A stretch of 16,827 bases of DNA from assembly GCF_025362455.1 (NCBI RefSeq), contig NZ_JANYGJ010000098.1:1-16827 (forward strand), in the 5' to 3' direction. The first letter of the stretch is position 1; every line of letters starts with the position of its first letter. Source of the stretch: Deinococcus sp. GTDB lineage: Bacteria; Deinococcota; Deinococci; Deinococcales; Deinococcaceae. Shown in pieces: positions 5,644 to 13,776 of the stretch. The notes under the pieces are model-generated. The model did no database searches. It worked only from the letters and a program-made list of their open reading frames with translations, and was not told the origin of the DNA. Made by a program: the position numbers and the translations under genes.

Positions 5644-8370
5644 TCAGGGGTAGCTGACCAGGGTGACGGGCGAGGTGTTGGTGTTGGGGGCCGGGGCCTG
5701 CGCTCCGGCGTTGTTGATGATGTGGTCGATGAAGCCCGCGTTGTTCAGCGAGACGGTCAGCAGATTGTGGAACTTGACGCCCGCCGCGCTCGGCACCTCG
5801 AAGCTGTGGTCGAGGTGAATCAGCGGGTTGACGTTGAAAAAGCAGTAGCTGCCCAGGCCCCAGCCCTCATGGCTGGTCACGCTGTCGGCGACCTTGTAGG
5901 CGGCGTAGCCGTTGGCTCCGGCGCGCCAGGTGGCGTTGTCGGGCACGTCGTAGGGCTTTTCGTTCTGGAAGAAGATGGTCTTGCCGCCCTGACCGTTCCA
6001 GAGCACTTCGTACTGCTGGTAGTGCTCGACGAACAGGCCGGTGGCCAGCACGTTGTTACCGTTGACGATCAGGCCGTTGGCCGCCGTGTTGATGGTCCAG
6101 CCGGTGGGCGAGTTGCCGTGGTCGGCCCGCCAGGCCCAGATGTGATCGACGATGGTGTTGTCGCTGTTCACGATCAGGCTGGTGGTGGACTTGCCCGCCA
6201 CCGCGCCGCCGATGCGGAAAAACACGTCCTGCACGGTAATCGGGTTGGCCGCGTGGTTGTTATGACTTCCCGCCGTGCCCACCGTCAGCAGCGCCGGGGT
6301 ATTGACCGTGCCCGCGTCGAAGAGGATGCCGGAGACGTTCACGCCGTCCACGTCGGCCACCTGAACGGCATTGACGCCGTTGTCGGGCACCAGGGTCGGA
6401 AAGCCCAGACCCGTGACCACGGTGTTGGCTCTGGTCACGTTGAGGGTTTGCGACAGGTGGTAGACGCCCGGCGTAAAGAACAGGTTCAGGCCCTGACCGA
6501 GCGCCGCATTGAGGGTCGCCGCGCTGTCGCTGGGCCTGGCGACGTAAAACTGGCTCATGGGAATGGAGTTGCCCGGCGTGTTGGGCCAGCTCACACCCAC
6601 CGCGTTGGTCCGCAGGCTGGGCACGAAGACGCGGTATTTACCCGCCGAATCGAGGTACAGGTACGGCTTCTCACGCGAGGAGGGCGTGTTCGGCAGCACG
6701 GTGGCGGGCGGGCTGGGGAAGGTGGGGGCCGGAGCGCCCTGGACCCCGGAGAAGACCATATTCCAGACGCCGCCGTTCCAGCTCCCGATGCTGCTGTCGC
6801 GGGTGTAGAACTGCTGCTGCGAGCCGCTGCTCACGTTGCCATCGACCCGCAGGTCGCCCAGGTAGCCGCCGCTGGAGTAGCCCTGACCGTTGTCCTGGTT
6901 GCTGGGCGCCAGCGTCAGGTTGCCCTTGATGTGGACTCGCCTCAGCGGCGCGGCCTGCGAGACGGCCCAGCGGTTGGTGCCGTTCGCCGGGGTGATCGCC
7001 AGGTTCTCCGCCGATCTCCAGAAGTTCTGGGTGGCGTTTTTCTCGTCGCCCAGGTTCCAGCCGCTGTCCACGTTCAGGTCGGCATTGAGGTTGGTGTCGT
7101 CGGGGTTCAGGCCCAGTCCGGCGACGGTGGTGTAGAACCCCAGGTTGGCGAAAAAGCGCCCCGTATAGGTGCCCGGCTTGAACAAGAAGGTGTAGCGCTG
7201 GTCGCCGAACTGCGCCGTGGATTTCAGGAGCTGGGCGTTGAAGGCCGTATCCACCGCGCTCTGGATGGTCGTCGCTGGCGTGCTGGGGTCGAAGATCTTG
7301 ACGTTGGGGCCGAAGTCGGGATTGTCGCTGGTGGGCAGGGTCACCGGAGGGTTCACGGGCGGGGGCGGGGGCGTCGTGGTGGCCCAGGGCGCCCCGAAAT
7401 TCCACGAGGCGTCGGCGTTGAAACCGGCGTTGTTGCCGTTGGGGTCGAGCCAGATTTCGCCGCCCCGGTGACGCACGAAGCTGCCGGGGAAGTTCTTGGA
7501 GGCCAGCGACACGTTGCTGCTGCCGTCGAGCGAGGGCACCGGGCAGAAGGTGGCGTCGTTGCTGTACAGCGCGTCTGCACTAATCGGATCGATGCGCAGG
7601 CGTGAGTTGGCGTGACGCAGGTAGCTGCCCGCGACGTTGACCGCCTCGAACGACAGGCAGTTGGCGTCGGCCAGACCGGCCACGACCTTCCAGGTGGCGT
7701 CGGAGCGGGTCAGGGCGTCACTGGACGCGTTGACCGGCGAGGTGAACCCCAGGCTGTTCTGGTGGCGCAGCGAGCGGTCGGTGAAGCCGGGGGTGAGCAC
7801 CCGCAGCGAGTAGGTGTTGCCCTTGGTGATGGCGGGCAGGGTGCCGCCGCCCGGAGGGGTGGTGACGTTGGTGCCGGTGTTGACGCTGAACTCGAACAGC
7901 GAGAAACCCGCCGCGATCGCACGGGTCAGGCCGAACATCCGCACGTACTGGCCGCGCCCGGTGACGCTCAGGGTCTGGGTGCCGCCCGCTCCAGTGGTCG
8001 TCGAGTAGATCGGGGTCCAGGTGGTCGCGTCGCCTGAGACCTCGATACGGAACGACTTGGCGTAGGCCGCCTCCCACTGCAAGGTCACGCCGCAGATGTC
8101 CTGCACGCTGCCGAGGTTGACGTAAATCCACTGGTTGTCCTGATAGGCGCTGCTCCAGCGGGTCGCGCCGTTGCCGTCGAAAGCCTGGCCGGACAGGTTG
8201 TTGTTGGTCTCGTTGCTCGACGACAGCGAGGCCTTGTTCAGCGCGGCGTTGGTGGTCGAGCAGGTCAGCGCCTGGGTGTCGAGCGGCGCGCCGACGGGCA
8301 GGTTCTGGGCGGTGTTGCAACTGCTGAGCAGGAGCAGCAGACCGGTCAGGGGAAGGGCAATTTTTTGCAT
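5644..8370 (-). CDS. Secreted discoidin-CBM42-beta-helix lipoprotein, probable polysaccharide-active enzyme
   Basis: A 908-aa protein. The ATG at 8370 (MQKIALPLTGLLLLLSSC) is chosen over an upstream frame extension because it gives a clean lipoprotein signal with lipobox LSSC and has GAGGT five bases upstream. Residues about 37-165 are a discoidin/F5/8 type C module (NAALNKASLSSSNE, TRWSS, VNLGSVQDICGVTLQWEAA). Residues about 184-325 resemble CBM42/AbfB, with repeated SYLRHANSRLRIDP and SFVRHRGGEIWLDP units. A proline-rich linker follows. Residues about 345-908 belong to a large right-handed beta-helix (pectin-lyase-fold, GH55-like) family with motifs FLFKPGTYTG, NFWRSAENL, REKPYLYLD, FFTPGVYHL, HIWAWRADHG and SHEGWGLGSYCFF. 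From memory, relatives in actinomycetes are often labelled 'adenylyl cyclase', which nothing here supports. The partner GH128-like gene suggests a beta-1,3-glucan target, unproven. Confidence 0.85.
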   Translation of the reverse strand: MQKIALPLTGLLLLLSSCNTAQNLPVGAPLDTQALTCSTTNAALNKASLSSSNETNNNLSGQAFDGNGATRWSSAYQDNQWIYVNLGSVQDICGVTLQWEAAYAKSFRIEVSGDATTWTPIYSTTTGAGGTQTLSVTGRGQYVRMFGLTRAIAAGFSLFEFSVNTGTNVTTPPGGGTLPAITKGNTYSLRVLTPGFTDRSLRHQNSLGFTSPVNASSDALTRSDATWKVVAGLADANCLSFEAVNVAGSYLRHANSRLRIDPISADALYSNDATFCPVPSLDGSSNVSLASKNFPGSFVRHRGGEIWLDPNGNNAGFNADASWNFGAPWATTTPPPPPVNPPVTLPTSDNPDFGPNVKIFDPSTPATTIQSAVDTAFNAQLLKSTAQFGDQRYTFLFKPGTYTGRFFANLGFYTTVAGLGLNPDDTNLNADLNVDSGWNLGDEKNATQNFWRSAENLAITPANGTNRWAVSQAAPLRRVHIKGNLTLAPSNQDNGQGYSSGGYLGDLRVDGNVSSGSQQQFYTRDSSIGSWNGGVWNMVFSGVQGAPAPTFPSPPATVLPNTPSSREKPYLYLDSAGKYRVFVPSLRTNAVGVSWPNTPGNSIPMSQFYVARPSDSAATLNAALGQGLNLFFTPGVYHLSQTLNVTRANTVVTGLGFPTLVPDNGVNAVQVADVDGVNVSGILFDAGTVNTPALLTVGTAGSHNNHAANPITVQDVFFRIGGAVAGKSTTSLIVNSDNTIVDHIWAWRADHGNSPTGWTINTAANGLIVNGNNVLATGLFVEHYQQYEVLWNGQGGKTIFFQNEKPYDVPDNATWRAGANGYAAYKVADSVTSHEGWGLGSYCFFNVNPLIHLDHSFEVPSAAGVKFHNLLTVSLNNAGFIDHIINNAGAQAPAPNTNTSPVTLVSYP

Positions 8371-8433
8371 CTGAACCTCAGTGTGGAGTGCCGCGCCGGG
8401 TTGGAGCGCAACAAGTGAAGTAAAACGCCGGTT

Positions 8434-8466
8434 ACTAGGGCTCATAGCGGTCACTAGGGCTCATAG
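8434..8466 (+). repeat. 14-bp direct repeat upstream of the beta-helix lipoprotein gene
   Basis: ACTAGGGCTCATAG occurs twice with a 19-bp period (8434-8447, 8453-8466), 64-96 bp upstream of the ATG at 8370. On the minus strand this is promoter-proximal, so a paired regulator-binding site is possible; a simple duplication is equally possible. Confidence 0.6.
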
Positions 8467-8638
8467 GCGGACCGGCGAAGCGGAACCTGGTCTGTGCGCG
8501 GCGCTGCGGCGGCTCACACAACAACGACCGAGACCAGATTGGTGGCCAGCCAGCCAGGCGGCAGTGGATGAAATTAGGTTAATGGGCTCTCATAGAGAAT
8601 CACATTCCCAACCGCTGTTGGCCCTGGAAATTTCTAAC

Positions 8639-8648
8639 TGTCTAGACA
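8639..8648. promoter_or_regulatory. 10-bp palindrome TGTCTAGACA in the divergent intergenic region
   Basis: A perfect palindrome in the gene-free region 8371-8916 between divergent genes (beta-helix lipoprotein and GGDEF-EAL). The surrounding 8540-8680 is less GC-rich than its neighbours, as expected of regulatory DNA. No clear -10/-35 pair was recognised around it. Confidence 0.25.
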
Positions 8649-8731
8649 ACATCGGTATCTGGGCGCCGAAGTCCGTGCTGTTCAGATCGGGCCTCAGCGG
8701 GCTGCCAGCGCGGGCGCCAGGCTCGGTTCAG

Positions 8732-8776
8732 GGACAGTCGGGTCTGGAACAGTCGGGTCCGGAACAGTCGGGGGCC
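8732..8776 (+). repeat. 15-bp tandem repeat, about three units
   Basis: Units ACAGTCGGGTCTGGA, ACAGTCGGGTCCGGA and a partial third unit lie in the upstream region of the GGDEF-EAL gene. No gene is supported here; open frames over it have no family signal. Confidence 0.8.
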
Positions 8777-8869
8777 GCCGAAGCTGCGGCGTGCCGGTCC
8801 GTTGCCGAATGAAACGCCGAGTGGAACATCGTGTTTGCCCGGCGCGTGACCTGACTGCCCGTTCACCGC

Positions 8870-8882
8870 CCTGTCAGACAGG
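8870..8882. promoter_or_regulatory. 13-bp palindrome upstream of the GGDEF-EAL gene
   Basis: CCTGTCAGACAGG is a perfect palindrome around a central A, ending 34 bp before the ATG at 8917. A TANNNT-type -10 candidate (TACACT, 8901-8906) lies 10 bp before the ATG. No ribosome site is visible, so a short-leader transcript with the palindrome near the -35 position is possible. Confidence 0.35.
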
Positions 8883-8916
8883 TGTAAGGCCGCTTACGTC
8901 TACACTGACCGGGCCG

Positions 8917-11295
8917 ATGGCCACGCCGACTCCCCGCCTCACCTCCACGCTGATCTTCGGCCTGCTGGTCGTGTACACGGCTGGCTACTTCGGCTGGAGC
9001 GCCCTGGCCCGTCCGGGGGCCGAGGTGCAGCGGCTGATCGGCGACTGGGGGCTGCTGCCCGCCTTCGGCCTCAGCGCCGCGCTGGCGTTTCGGGCCGCAC
9101 TCCAGCCAGATGCGGCGCGGATCTGGAGCTGGCTGGGCGCCGGGCTCATGAGCTGGGGCCTGGGCTACACGGTTTTTCTGATCTATGACCAGGTGCTGCA
9201 CACAGACGCCTTTCCGTCGCTGGCCGACGTCGGGTACCTGGGCGCCATTCCGCTGTTTGGGGCCGGGCTGCTGCAACTGCGCCGGGAAAAGGCCGGGCGG
9301 CTCCAGACGCTGAGCCTGGTGATCGACGTGCTGCTGGTCAGCGCCATGCTGGGCGACCTGATCTGGGTCACCTCGGTTCGGGGCCTACTCGACAGCTATC
9401 CCGGCCAGATGCTGCGCAGAGACGTGGCGCTGGCCTATCCGCTGGGCGACCTGCTGCTGTGCGCCGTGACGCTGAACCTGGCGCTGCGGCGAAGCTCCGA
9501 ACTCGCCCGGCGCGACACGCTGCTGCTGGCCGCCGGAATGCTGGCGTTTCTGGCCACCGACCTGGCCTACGCCTATGAGCAGGGCAGCGGCACTTATCAG
9601 ATCGGCGGCCTGACCGACAGCGGCTGGGCGCTGGCCGCGACGTTTCTGGGCTGGGCCGCCTACCGCCACCAGGGCGGCCAGGGCAAGGCCCGGCGGCGGC
9701 GCGGCGAGCAGGTGCGCGGCGAGCAGTGGGCGCCGCTGCTGCCGCACTACGCGGTGCTGATTGTTTTCGCCGCCTACGTCTGGCGCTCCCTGCGCGAGAT
9801 GATAACGACCGACCTCGGCCCGCTCGACCCGGTGCAGCGCACGCTGATGATCGTGGCGGTCAGTCTGTTCATGCTGCGCCAGGTGCTGGCCCTGACCGAA
9901 AACCAGGTGCTGAACTTACGACTAACCCACCGCGCCGAGCACGATCCGCTGACCGGGGCGCGCAACCGCAGCGACCTGGACGGCCTGCTCCAGCGGCTTA
10001 TCGACGGCTCGGTCAGCCGCAACCGGCTCCTGGCGGTGCTGTTTATCGACCTGGACCGCATGAAGCAGATCAACGACACCTTCGGGCATCCGGTGGGCGA
10101 CCTGGTGCTGCGCGAGGTGGCCCGGCGGCTGGGCGGCGAACTGCGGCCCGCCGACGAACTGGCCCGCTACGGCGGCGACGAATTCGTGGTCATCATGCCC
10201 GACCTGGAAAGCGTCAGCGCGGCGGCCCGGATGGCCCAGGTCTTGCTTGACGCCCTGGCCCGCCCGTTCCAGATCGGCCCGGAGACCCTGAGCCTGACCG
10301 CCAGCATCGGGGTGGCGCTGTGCCCCTCGGATCACGGCCTGGCGGCGGGCGCCCTGGCCTACGCCGACACCGCCATGTACCAGGCCAAGCAGGCGGGCAA
10401 AAACACCTGGCGCTTTTACAGTCCGGCGCTGGGCCGCCTGCACGCCCCCCAGACCCAGCTCGAAGGGCTGCTGCGCGGCGCCCTGGAGCGCGGGGAATTC
10501 TCGCTGCACTTTCAGCCGCTGCGGGTGCTGGCCACACATCAGACCGACAGCTTCGAGGCGCTGCTGCGCTGGACCTCGCCGGTCATCGGCCCGGTCTCGC
10601 CCGCCGAGTTCATTCCGGTGGCCGAAGCCCGCGAGATGATGGGCGGCATCGGACGCTGGGTGCTGCGCCGCGCCCTGGACGCGGCCCGGCGCTGGCAGGG
10701 CGAGCTGCCGGGCGTCGGCGTGGCGGTCAACGTCTCGGCCACCAGTTTCGGCGCCCCGGATTTCGTGCCGGACGTGCGGGCTGCCCTGGCCGAGTTCGGT
10801 TTCGAGCCCAGCTTGCTGACGCTGGAGATCACCGAGAGCGCCGTGCTCGGCAACGTGGCCCAGGCCCGCGCCACCCTGACCGAGTTGCGCACTCTGGGCG
10901 TGCGCATCGCCCTGGACGACTTCGGCACCGGCTATTCCAGCCTGGGACAGCTCCGCGCCCTGCCGGTGGACATCCTGAAAATTGACCGGGTGTTCGTGCA
11001 GGAGATGCAGCAGCAGGGCGCCGCCTTCGTGCGGGCCATCGTCACGCTGGGCCACAGCCTGGGCCTGGCGGTGGTCGCCGAGGGCATCGAGAGCGCCGAC
11101 GTCGCCGAGGCGCTGCGCGTGCTGGGCTGCGACGTGGGCCAGGGGTATTGTTTCGCCCGCCCGATGGCCTATGAGGCGGCGGCGGCGGCGGTGGCGGCGG
11201 CGGCGGTGGCGGCGGTGGCAGTGGCGGTGAGCGCCGCGCCGTCGGGGCTCGGTGAGACGGTGACTGTTCAGCAGGACAGCGGGAACGCGCCTTAG
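8917..11295 (+). CDS. Membrane-bound GGDEF-EAL protein (cyclic-di-GMP synthesis/breakdown)
   Basis: A 792-aa protein. Residues about 10-325 contain around ten hydrophobic spans (for example TLIFGLLVVYTAGYFGWSAL, LSLVIDVLLVSAMLGDLIWV, TLMIVAVSLFMLRQVLAL) forming a membrane sensor. The diguanylate cyclase domain begins at about 340 (EHDPLTGARNR), with FIDLDRMKQIND, the active-site GGDEF at 419-423, and an allosteric I-site RPAD at 410-413, five residues upstream. The EAL phosphodiesterase domain (about 512-750) has FEALLRW (547-549), Asn605, LEITES, DDFGTG (667-672), Lys688, AEGIES (Glu722) and Gln742, so both domains look competent. The C-terminus carries a low-complexity Ala/Val tail (about 753-771). 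ATG 8917 is preferred over an in-frame start at 8791 because the added 42 residues lack family character. No strong ribosome site is visible. Confidence 0.93.
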   Translation: MATPTPRLTSTLIFGLLVVYTAGYFGWSALARPGAEVQRLIGDWGLLPAFGLSAALAFRAALQPDAARIWSWLGAGLMSWGLGYTVFLIYDQVLHTDAFPSLADVGYLGAIPLFGAGLLQLRREKAGRLQTLSLVIDVLLVSAMLGDLIWVTSVRGLLDSYPGQMLRRDVALAYPLGDLLLCAVTLNLALRRSSELARRDTLLLAAGMLAFLATDLAYAYEQGSGTYQIGGLTDSGWALAATFLGWAAYRHQGGQGKARRRRGEQVRGEQWAPLLPHYAVLIVFAAYVWRSLREMITTDLGPLDPVQRTLMIVAVSLFMLRQVLALTENQVLNLRLTHRAEHDPLTGARNRSDLDGLLQRLIDGSVSRNRLLAVLFIDLDRMKQINDTFGHPVGDLVLREVARRLGGELRPADELARYGGDEFVVIMPDLESVSAAARMAQVLLDALARPFQIGPETLSLTASIGVALCPSDHGLAAGALAYADTAMYQAKQAGKNTWRFYSPALGRLHAPQTQLEGLLRGALERGEFSLHFQPLRVLATHQTDSFEALLRWTSPVIGPVSPAEFIPVAEAREMMGGIGRWVLRRALDAARRWQGELPGVGVAVNVSATSFGAPDFVPDVRAALAEFGFEPSLLTLEITESAVLGNVAQARATLTELRTLGVRIALDDFGTGYSSLGQLRALPVDILKIDRVFVQEMQQQGAAFVRAIVTLGHSLGLAVVAEGIESADVAEALRVLGCDVGQGYCFARPMAYEAAAAAVAAAAVAAVAVAVSAAPSGLGETVTVQQDSGNAP
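11172..11229 (+). repeat. GCG/GTG trinucleotide repeat encoding an Ala/Val tail
   Basis: About 19 consecutive codons are GCG or GTG (one GCA), forming a trinucleotide microsatellite at the 3' end of the GGDEF-EAL gene, just after the last conserved EAL motif. It is expected to vary in length by slippage in steps of one codon. Confidence 0.85.
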
Positions 11296-11322
11296 CTGGT
11301 ATGGGAAACAGGTGCGCGTCTA

Positions 11323-11445
11323 GAGCAGATGTCATAAAAAGGGTCTTTTTATGACCGAGCGGAGCGAGTAGTGTTAACTGAGCAGGACGCAGAATGGAGG
11401 CGCGGGGAGGCTGTTTTCCCCGTGGCGTAATTCGGAGTACTGCTC
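11323..11445 (+). mobile_element. 123-bp MITE-like element, copy 2
   Basis: Same length and structure as copy 1: GAGCAG ... CTGCTC ends, the hairpin GTCATAAAAA / TTTTTATGAC at 11331-11355, and the right-hand stem CGGGGA / TCCCCG. It differs from copy 3 at one visible base. TA is present on the left (11321-11322), but the right side has TC (11446-11447), so the target duplication is no longer intact. It sits between the convergent ends of the GGDEF-EAL gene (11295) and the membrane-protein gene (stop at 11451-11453). Confidence 0.88.
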
Positions 11446-11450
11446 TCAGC

Positions 11451-13031
11451 TCAGCTCAGCAGCCCGCCCAGGCGCCGCCTTACCGGGAATCTGGCCCGCT
11501 GCACGTCCAGCGCCAGGCTTTCGAGCAGCGCCTGCACCTCCTTCGCCTCGCGGACGATGGCGCCGCTGAGTTCGCTGATCTGCGAGTCGCGCTCCTGCTC
11601 CCACCAGCCCAGCACCCGCTCGTTGAGCTTGGCGTGGCGCGGCGAACTGATGTCTCTGGGCGGGCGAATGCGCTCGCGGGCCTCCTCCAGCCAGGCAGGC
11701 AGGTCGGCGGCGCGGGCGACCTCCTGCAAAGCGCCGCTGGAGCGGAGCTGCGCCACCCGGCCAGAGAGCCGCTCGGCTTCGAGCTGCTCGAAGGCGCGGT
11801 TGCGGCCCTGAACGAGCGCGGCGCCCACCGCCATGCCCACCAGCGCCACCGTGAAGGCCAGCAGCGACCAGTGCTGCGGCGTGACCGGGACGCCGGAATC
11901 GGGGGCGCTGAGGTCTTGCAAGGTGCTGCTCTGGGCGGCGTTGGCGGCGAGCTGCTGGGTCACACGCAGAATGCCGTCCCAGTTGAGGTAGCCTTCCACA
12001 CTCAGGTACAGCACGCTGACGGCCAGCATCGCCAGCACCCGCCCGATCACGACCCGTTTGGACCCGCCCGAACCGACTGGACTCAGCCGCGTGCGGTAGG
12101 CCAGTTCTTCGAGCAGCCACAACAGCAGCACGCTGAACATCACCCCGGCGCTGAGCGCGATGACGGTCAGGTACAGGCGGCTGTCGGGGTTGAACAGCAG
12201 ATTGATACTGACGCCGCTGAGCAGTCCCACGAAAAACTTGCTGGCCACCGCGAAGAAGTTGAAGGCCCAGCCCGAAAAAGTCTTGCGCGGCTCCGGGCGG
12301 TAGGGCGTTCCCTCGGCGGCCAGGCTGGCCAGCGCCGAGTTCATATACACCGCGTCGGCGTCCGGCAAATGCGGGCTGTGGCCCTGCTTTATCAGGGCGT
12401 CGAAGCGCTGCTGGGTGGCCTGCTCGATGGCCTCGGTGGCCTGGCGGTAGGCCCGCTCGCTGGCGCTGCTCGAATCGTTCATGAAGCGCAGGTACTCGTC
12501 TTGCCGCGACCAGGAATCACGCACGCCCACGCCGGTCTCGGCCAGGGCGCGGGTCAGGGCCGCCTGGGTGACGCCGTAGTTGACCTCGTACTGGGTCAGG
12601 CGCAGCTCCAGGCCCCGTGAGCGGCGGGTCAGCTCGGCGCGGGTGGCCTCGTCGCCGAGCTGCATCAAATCGCGCCTGACTTCACCCAGGTAAGCGCTTA
12701 GCGTCTGCGGCGCCAGCACCGGCATGAACTGCTCGGCGGTGATCGGCGCGGGCGCGGGCAGGTCCGGCAGGTGCGCCGCCTCGGAGGGAATGGTGGTCGG
12801 CGAGGCGGACTCGAAGACCATGTTCAGCGGCCCGTAAGGCGGAATGGGCGCGGCAGGTTGAGTGCTCTGAGGCGGCATCAGGTCCACGTTCCCCAGCTCG
12901 ACGGGTTCCAGCTCGACGGGTTCCAGCTCGACTGGATCAACACTGGTCACTGGGGTGCGAATATCGTCTTGCACGTCGCCTGGCTCATTCACAAGGCTCT
13001 CCCCTGGCACGTTCGGTAGTGAAACAGTCAT
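11451..13031 (-). CDS. Four-span membrane protein of unknown family, last gene of the PBP-vWA operon
   Basis: A 526-aa protein I do not recognise. A Pro/Glu/Val-rich N-terminal stretch includes VELEPVELEPVELG, encoded by a 15-bp tandem repeat. A helical, charged region follows at about 110-215, probably coiled coil. Four predicted membrane spans lie at about 256-280, 286-306, 326-347 and 388-408. A charged, probably helical C-terminal domain ends at about 526 (AFEQLEAERLSGRVAQL, LGWWEQERDSQISEL). There is no cleavable signal. The ATG overlaps the stop of the upstream vWA gene in an ATGA (13028-13031), which implies translational coupling. The stop codon lies only 5 bp from the 123-bp element at 11323-11445, and the last residues could have been altered by that insertion. 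It may anchor or partner the exported vWA protein and the PBP; this is inferred from linkage only. Confidence 0.85.
   Translation of the reverse strand: MTVSLPNVPGESLVNEPGDVQDDIRTPVTSVDPVELEPVELEPVELGNVDLMPPQSTQPAAPIPPYGPLNMVFESASPTTIPSEAAHLPDLPAPAPITAEQFMPVLAPQTLSAYLGEVRRDLMQLGDEATRAELTRRSRGLELRLTQYEVNYGVTQAALTRALAETGVGVRDSWSRQDEYLRFMNDSSSASERAYRQATEAIEQATQQRFDALIKQGHSPHLPDADAVYMNSALASLAAEGTPYRPEPRKTFSGWAFNFFAVASKFFVGLLSGVSINLLFNPDSRLYLTVIALSAGVMFSVLLLWLLEELAYRTRLSPVGSGGSKRVVIGRVLAMLAVSVLYLSVEGYLNWDGILRVTQQLAANAAQSSTLQDLSAPDSGVPVTPQHWSLLAFTVALVGMAVGAALVQGRNRAFEQLEAERLSGRVAQLRSSGALQEVARAADLPAWLEEARERIRPPRDISSPRHAKLNERVLGWWEQERDSQISELSGAIVREAKEVQALLESLALDVQRARFPVRRRLGGLLS
12893..12937 (-). repeat. 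15-bp tandem repeat encoding VELEP units
   Basis: Three copies of CCAGCTCGACGGGTT (plus strand; last copy diverged) encode VELEPVELEPVEL near residue 34-46 of the membrane protein. Being a multiple of three, it keeps the frame open and can vary the length of the N-terminal linker. Confidence 0.85.
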
Positions 13032-13756
13032 CGGCGAATCGCCTTCACGGCGGCGGCGAAACTCGGATAGACGTTGTTGAGGTCGTAGGCTCCGGCCAGG
13101 ATCACGCGGGCGTCCAATGCAGTTTTGCCCAGCGCGGCGGTAAAGCCGTCACGGACGCTGCTGCCGCTGCTCCCGCTGCCACTGCCGCCGCTGCCACTCG
13201 GCTCCGGGCTGAGTCCGGCGATGAACACACAGGCGGTGCCCTTGCCCAGCAGCTTGCCGAACACGCCGCCCAGTCCGGCCCGGCCCGGATCGTCGATGAG
13301 GGCGCCGTCGGTGAAGTAGACGACGACGGCGGGAACGGTGGGCGTGCGGGACACTGCCGCCTGGGCCGCCGCGAATCCGGCGGTGATGGCGCTACCTTTG
13401 CCCTGGCAGGGCGCCGTCAGGGCCGCCGAGTAGCGCAGAATATCGGCTCTGTTCATCCGCTCGCCGCCGGGGGCCTGGTACTTGAAGTCGGCGATGGTCC
13501 TGACGCCGCTGCACACCTGAAGCAGCGTCACGCTGTCGCCGCTGCGGAGCTGGCTGAGCAGCACGTTCTGGGCGATCAGCCGGGCCTGGGCGGCGTACTG
13601 GAAGGCCGGATTCTTGCTGCTGCCGGTCATGTCCAGCGCCACGATCAGGTGCAGCGGCGGCGAACTGAAGCCCAGCACCGACTGAGCCGAGGCCGTCCCG
13701 ATGAACACTGACATCAACAGGCTGGAGAGGAACATCAAGGCGGTGGGTCTGGGCAT
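13028..13756 (-). CDS. Exported von Willebrand factor A domain protein
   Basis: A 242-aa protein with an N-terminal signal peptide (PTALMFLSSLLMSVFIGTASA, probable cleavage after Ala24) and a vWA fold. The metal-site motif is DMTGS (Asp42, Thr44, Ser46), a D-x-T-x-S form of the usual D-x-S-x-S. A second acidic motif is FTDG with Asp150. A Ser/Gly-rich loop (about 187-200) follows ACVFIAGLS. The start MPRP at 13756 is chosen because GGAG lies ten bases upstream and the signal peptide is then normal. The gene begins 20 bp after the PBP stop and its own stop overlaps the start of the next gene. vWA domains usually bind proteins through a metal ion, so it may be an extracytoplasmic binding partner for the PBP or membrane protein. 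The partner is unproven. Confidence 0.87.
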   Translation of the reverse strand: MPRPTALMFLSSLLMSVFIGTASAQSVLGFSSPPLHLIVALDMTGSSKNPAFQYAAQARLIAQNVLLSQLRSGDSVTLLQVCSGVRTIADFKYQAPGGERMNRADILRYSAALTAPCQGKGSAITAGFAAAQAAVSRTPTVPAVVVYFTDGALIDDPGRAGLGGVFGKLLGKGTACVFIAGLSPEPSGSGGSGSGSSGSSVRDGFTAALGKTALDARVILAGAYDLNNVYPSFAAAVKAIRR

Positions 13757-13776
13757 AGGGCGGATTCTCCTGTGGA

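Noticed and set aside
5722..7605. A 627-codon open frame on the plus strand
   Set aside because: It lies entirely antisense to the beta-helix lipoprotein gene, shows the Val/Gly/Arg/His-rich composition of a GC-rich shadow frame and has no recognisable motif.
5644..8370. Adenylyl cyclase identity for the large lipoprotein
   Set aside because: Related proteins often carry this name, to my recollection, but no cyclase motif is visible; the protein is a secreted modular beta-helix with carbohydrate-binding modules.
9922..11055. A 377-codon minus-strand frame inside the GGDEF-EAL gene
   Set aside because: The plus-strand frame carries intact GGDEF, EAL and DDFGTG motifs; the opposite frame is a shadow.
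11394..12620. A 408-codon plus-strand frame starting in MITE copy 2
   Set aside because: Antisense to the four-span membrane-protein gene, which has clear hydrophobic segments and an ATGA overlap with its upstream gene.
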